This document shows positions 61,610-64,000 of a stretch of 64,000 nucleotides of DNA, in pieces. The notes under the pieces are model-generated. The model worked only from the letters and a program-made list of their open reading frames with translations, ran no database searches and was not told where the DNA came from. A program made the position numbers and the translations under genes. Each line of letters starts with the position of its first letter. The first letter of the stretch is position 1. Source of the stretch: Sinonovacula constricta (lineage: Eukaryota; Mollusca; Bivalvia; Cardiida; Solecurtidae); the NCBI GenBank assembly GCA_007844125.1, contig CM017556.1, forward strand, positions 85,406,864 to 85,470,863, in the 5' to 3' direction.

Positions 61610-63300
61610 GTTCACTTTTACATTTATTTTTATATGCCTTTATCTAGCAGTAAGTACAATTAATATTTGTGGTAATTCACATAGGATATTTTCATATTCT
61701 TTTTCTTTCCAATCATAGTGTGCAGTGAGTGAACTACCGGTATATCCTAAATATGTCATACTACAGTCTGTAATGGTTGTTTATTGTATCATTAGGATTT
61801 TTTTATCATTATCAAATCAGGTTAAGTTGATATTAATGTACAAATTATGAAAAGTTCATAGTTTTAAATAATTGTGTTTATTTTATAAATAAAGAAGACA
61901 AATTCATATTTTAATATTTGAGAACAATTTATGTCAACTTTTTCAAACTTCTTTCTTGTCACAATCAATGGCTGGGTGTTATACTCAAAAGTTGTTACTT
62001 CTATCCTTATACACTTTTTACATGACCTTGATCATGCTACAGTTTTTGGTACACTTTGTTAAAAACCAAATCTATATGCTACTTATTCTCAATTTTGCTT
62101 ATATGTTATAAATATTCATATAAAAGATAATATGCCTATTATTAGAGAAGAGAAAATAGTGTAGGTGCTAATCAGACAGCTTCCAGCTGCGAGTTATCAG
62201 ATCTGGATGAACAACATTTGCCCAAACCTTGAAAATTCACAATTGTTTTGCAGGCTAAGGGTTAACCCATTGCATGCTTTGCATGCCTGATCTTGCTTAG
62301 GCAAGAATACAACTAGGGTACATCAAGGATAGACAGCTTTTATTTAGAGCTGTATGACCAGGATCTACACTGTTGTTTGTTTATCAGGTTCTACAATTTT
62401 TTCTGTGTAGGCTTTATCAGTAGAACTTGTAACTTATTTCTTGGTTATTACAGTATGCGGCTGCTTATTTTGAAGTAAATGTCAAATTGTATATTGCCAA
62501 TCTGTAAGTCTGTAGCCTGTGTTCATTTAATTTTCATTAAAAGCTGCTGCTAGAACTTGTTGGTCTGGTTTTACAACATTTGACTGCAGTGTGGGATTGT
62601 GCCACGTGAAAGCGTGCGGTCTAATTATAGCAACTGTACTGCTATATTTGTCTATGTCAATTGAATCCTATCTTTGCACAACAGATAGAATGTTGATGGA
62701 ATGTTGATCTATATAAACAAACATTTATTGTTTTAAAAAACTATTTCTGGGCTTTGTTAAGTTCATACATAGGTGGACTAGTGCCAAAGTTTTCATTAAT
62801 AACATTAGATCATTGCCTGATACTAAAGCATATAGCTAACTCGGACTAACAGATGGAAATAAGGACTAACATTAAAATCTTTATCCTTGTCAAACAGGAT
62901 CTCTCTTCTTCATTGGCACATAAATATGGAACATGCATTTTGTGCTGTTTGAATATCTCTTTATATTTAATTTGATATTTTTTTAACAAACTGTTTGACG
63001 TATTGAAATTTTAGAAATTACATTTATTTAATGGACCATATACTTAATGCCCAAGATTTAATTGCATGGTTGTAGTGTGTATATAAACTATTATAAATTC
63101 ATACATTTATAAATATAAAGCCTAACAAAGCAGTTAATCCTCTATAGCTTGTACAGATTGCTGCACAAGTAGATTGCCTCCTGGTTGTAACACTGTGCTC
63201 AACCCACTATTATTAACCCTCATAATACTACATCTGTAAACCATTATCATGTTACATTTATGAAAAAGCAACAAAATGCCAATAGAAAACAGACTTACCA
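61610..63300. other. No gene seen
   Basis: AT-rich unique DNA; no exon or repeat recognised. Confidence 0.4.
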
Positions 63301-63317
63301 CTCAAGTCTTTCTGGCA

Positions 63318-63630
63318 AACCGGCCCTGGTAGTGCAGTCGGTAGAGTGTCGACTCCAGGTAATGGAGGCCCCATGTTCGATCCAGAACCGCAACATACCG
63401 AAGTGTTAAAAATGGTAGTGGTGTAGCTCCCTTCCTAACCCTCAAGCAAATATAAGGGTAGTTTCACAACTGGTTGGCCCAGTGTCAGGATAATGTGACT
63501 GGGTGTGGTATCATGCCTGTTGTTCATGACATGCTATACACAGTGAAGGCAGCACTATATCTGCTTCAAGTAGACATGTCTCCAGATTTCTAATTACTGT
63601 TGGTGGGACGATAAACCCAAAAATTTAGCT
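63318..63630 (+). repeat. SINE family C, complete copy
   Basis: Head CCCTGGTAGTGCAGTCGGTAG, CGACTCCAGG and a worn B box (TGTTCGATCCAGAAC), then body GTAGTGGTGTAGCTCCCTTCC, CAACTGGTTGGCCCAGTG, ACAGTGAAGGCAGCACTATATC, GGTGGGACGATAAACCC. It defines the family seen at 3190, 24225 and 45120. Confidence 0.72.
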
Positions 63631-63811
63631 TTCTCGCAATGAGTGCAGATCCTGATCAGAAATCTCCCAGCAGAATATGCTCCATTTGCCTAAGCCTGAC
63701 TAATAAGTGTTTAGAGGGTAAACAATTAAAGTTAATAAAATCTTAGATTGTAGCTAAAAGTTACCTAAAAATGAAATTTTTTTCTTTCTAGAGTTCCAGC
63801 ATCATAATAAC

Positions 63812-64000
63812 CTACCGACTGCAATAGCTCAGGTGGTAAAGAGTCGGATTTCGGATAGGGAGGTCGTGGGTTCAAATCCCGGCCGAGTCAAACCAAAGAC
63901 TTTAAAGTTGGTAGTAGTGGCTTGCCTCCTAATGCTCGGGGCTATGGGGACAGCATTAAGCCTGACTTGTCAGTGTCAGTATAATGGACCAGCTGGGTTC
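63812..64000 (+). repeat. SINE family A, cut by the window end
   Basis: CGACTGCAATAGCTCAGGTGG, GGGTTCAAATCCCGGCC, ACCAAAGACTTTAAAGTTGG and GTCAGTGTCAGTATAATGGACC in order. The 3' third lies beyond 64 kb. Confidence 0.78.

Overview
The window is AT-rich animal DNA. It has short exons split by long introns, GT/AG splice sites, many microsatellites, tRNA-headed SINEs, a 5'-truncated non-LTR retrotransposon and several non-autonomous DNA transposons. There are no bacterial operons or ribosome-binding sites. The repeat content, with several tRNA-derived SINE families sharing conserved bodies and a short LTR element primed by tRNA-Leu, suggests a mollusc, most likely a bivalve. That placement is inference; no species can be named from the sequence.

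Layout. (1) 1-2.7 kb: a degenerate minisatellite, then the last two coding exons of a retinol-dehydrogenase-like short-chain dehydrogenase on the + strand. (2) 5.0-16.1 kb (perhaps to 17.8 kb), - strand: an intact eight-exon gene whose exons join in phase into about 490 residues. It carries an N-terminal CDP-alcohol phosphotransferase membrane domain, an Asp-rich linker and a C-terminal HxGH cytidylyltransferase domain. One half should make a CDP-alcohol and the other should use it. The SDR and this gene converge tail to tail. (3) 17.8-31.6 kb: mostly non-coding, with a TTAA-flanked MITE, a LINE 3' end and ATT/ATC arrays. (4) 31.65-33.03 kb, - strand: three candidate exons of an unrecognised gene, one with an apparent frameshift. 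(5) 33.1-42.0 kb: tandem repeats, including a 46-bp minisatellite, and a TTAA-flanked element that hosts a tandem LTR mini-retrotransposon (LTR-internal-LTR-internal-LTR). (6) 42.22 kb: first coding exon of S-adenosylmethionine decarboxylase, + strand; no later exon was found. (7) 42.3-64 kb: presumably its first intron or flanking DNA, filled with SINEs, two CAGGG-ended DNA elements, a large foldback repeat, and a decayed pogo/Tigger-type transposon inserted inside another TTAA element.

The three recognised genes are ordinary metabolic genes (retinoid/steroid redox, phospholipid head-group transfer, polyamine synthesis), and nothing shows that they work together. The two strongest observations are the fused cytidylyltransferase/phosphotransferase gene and the tandem TRIM-like retroelement with a readable tRNA-Leu primer site and polypurine tract.
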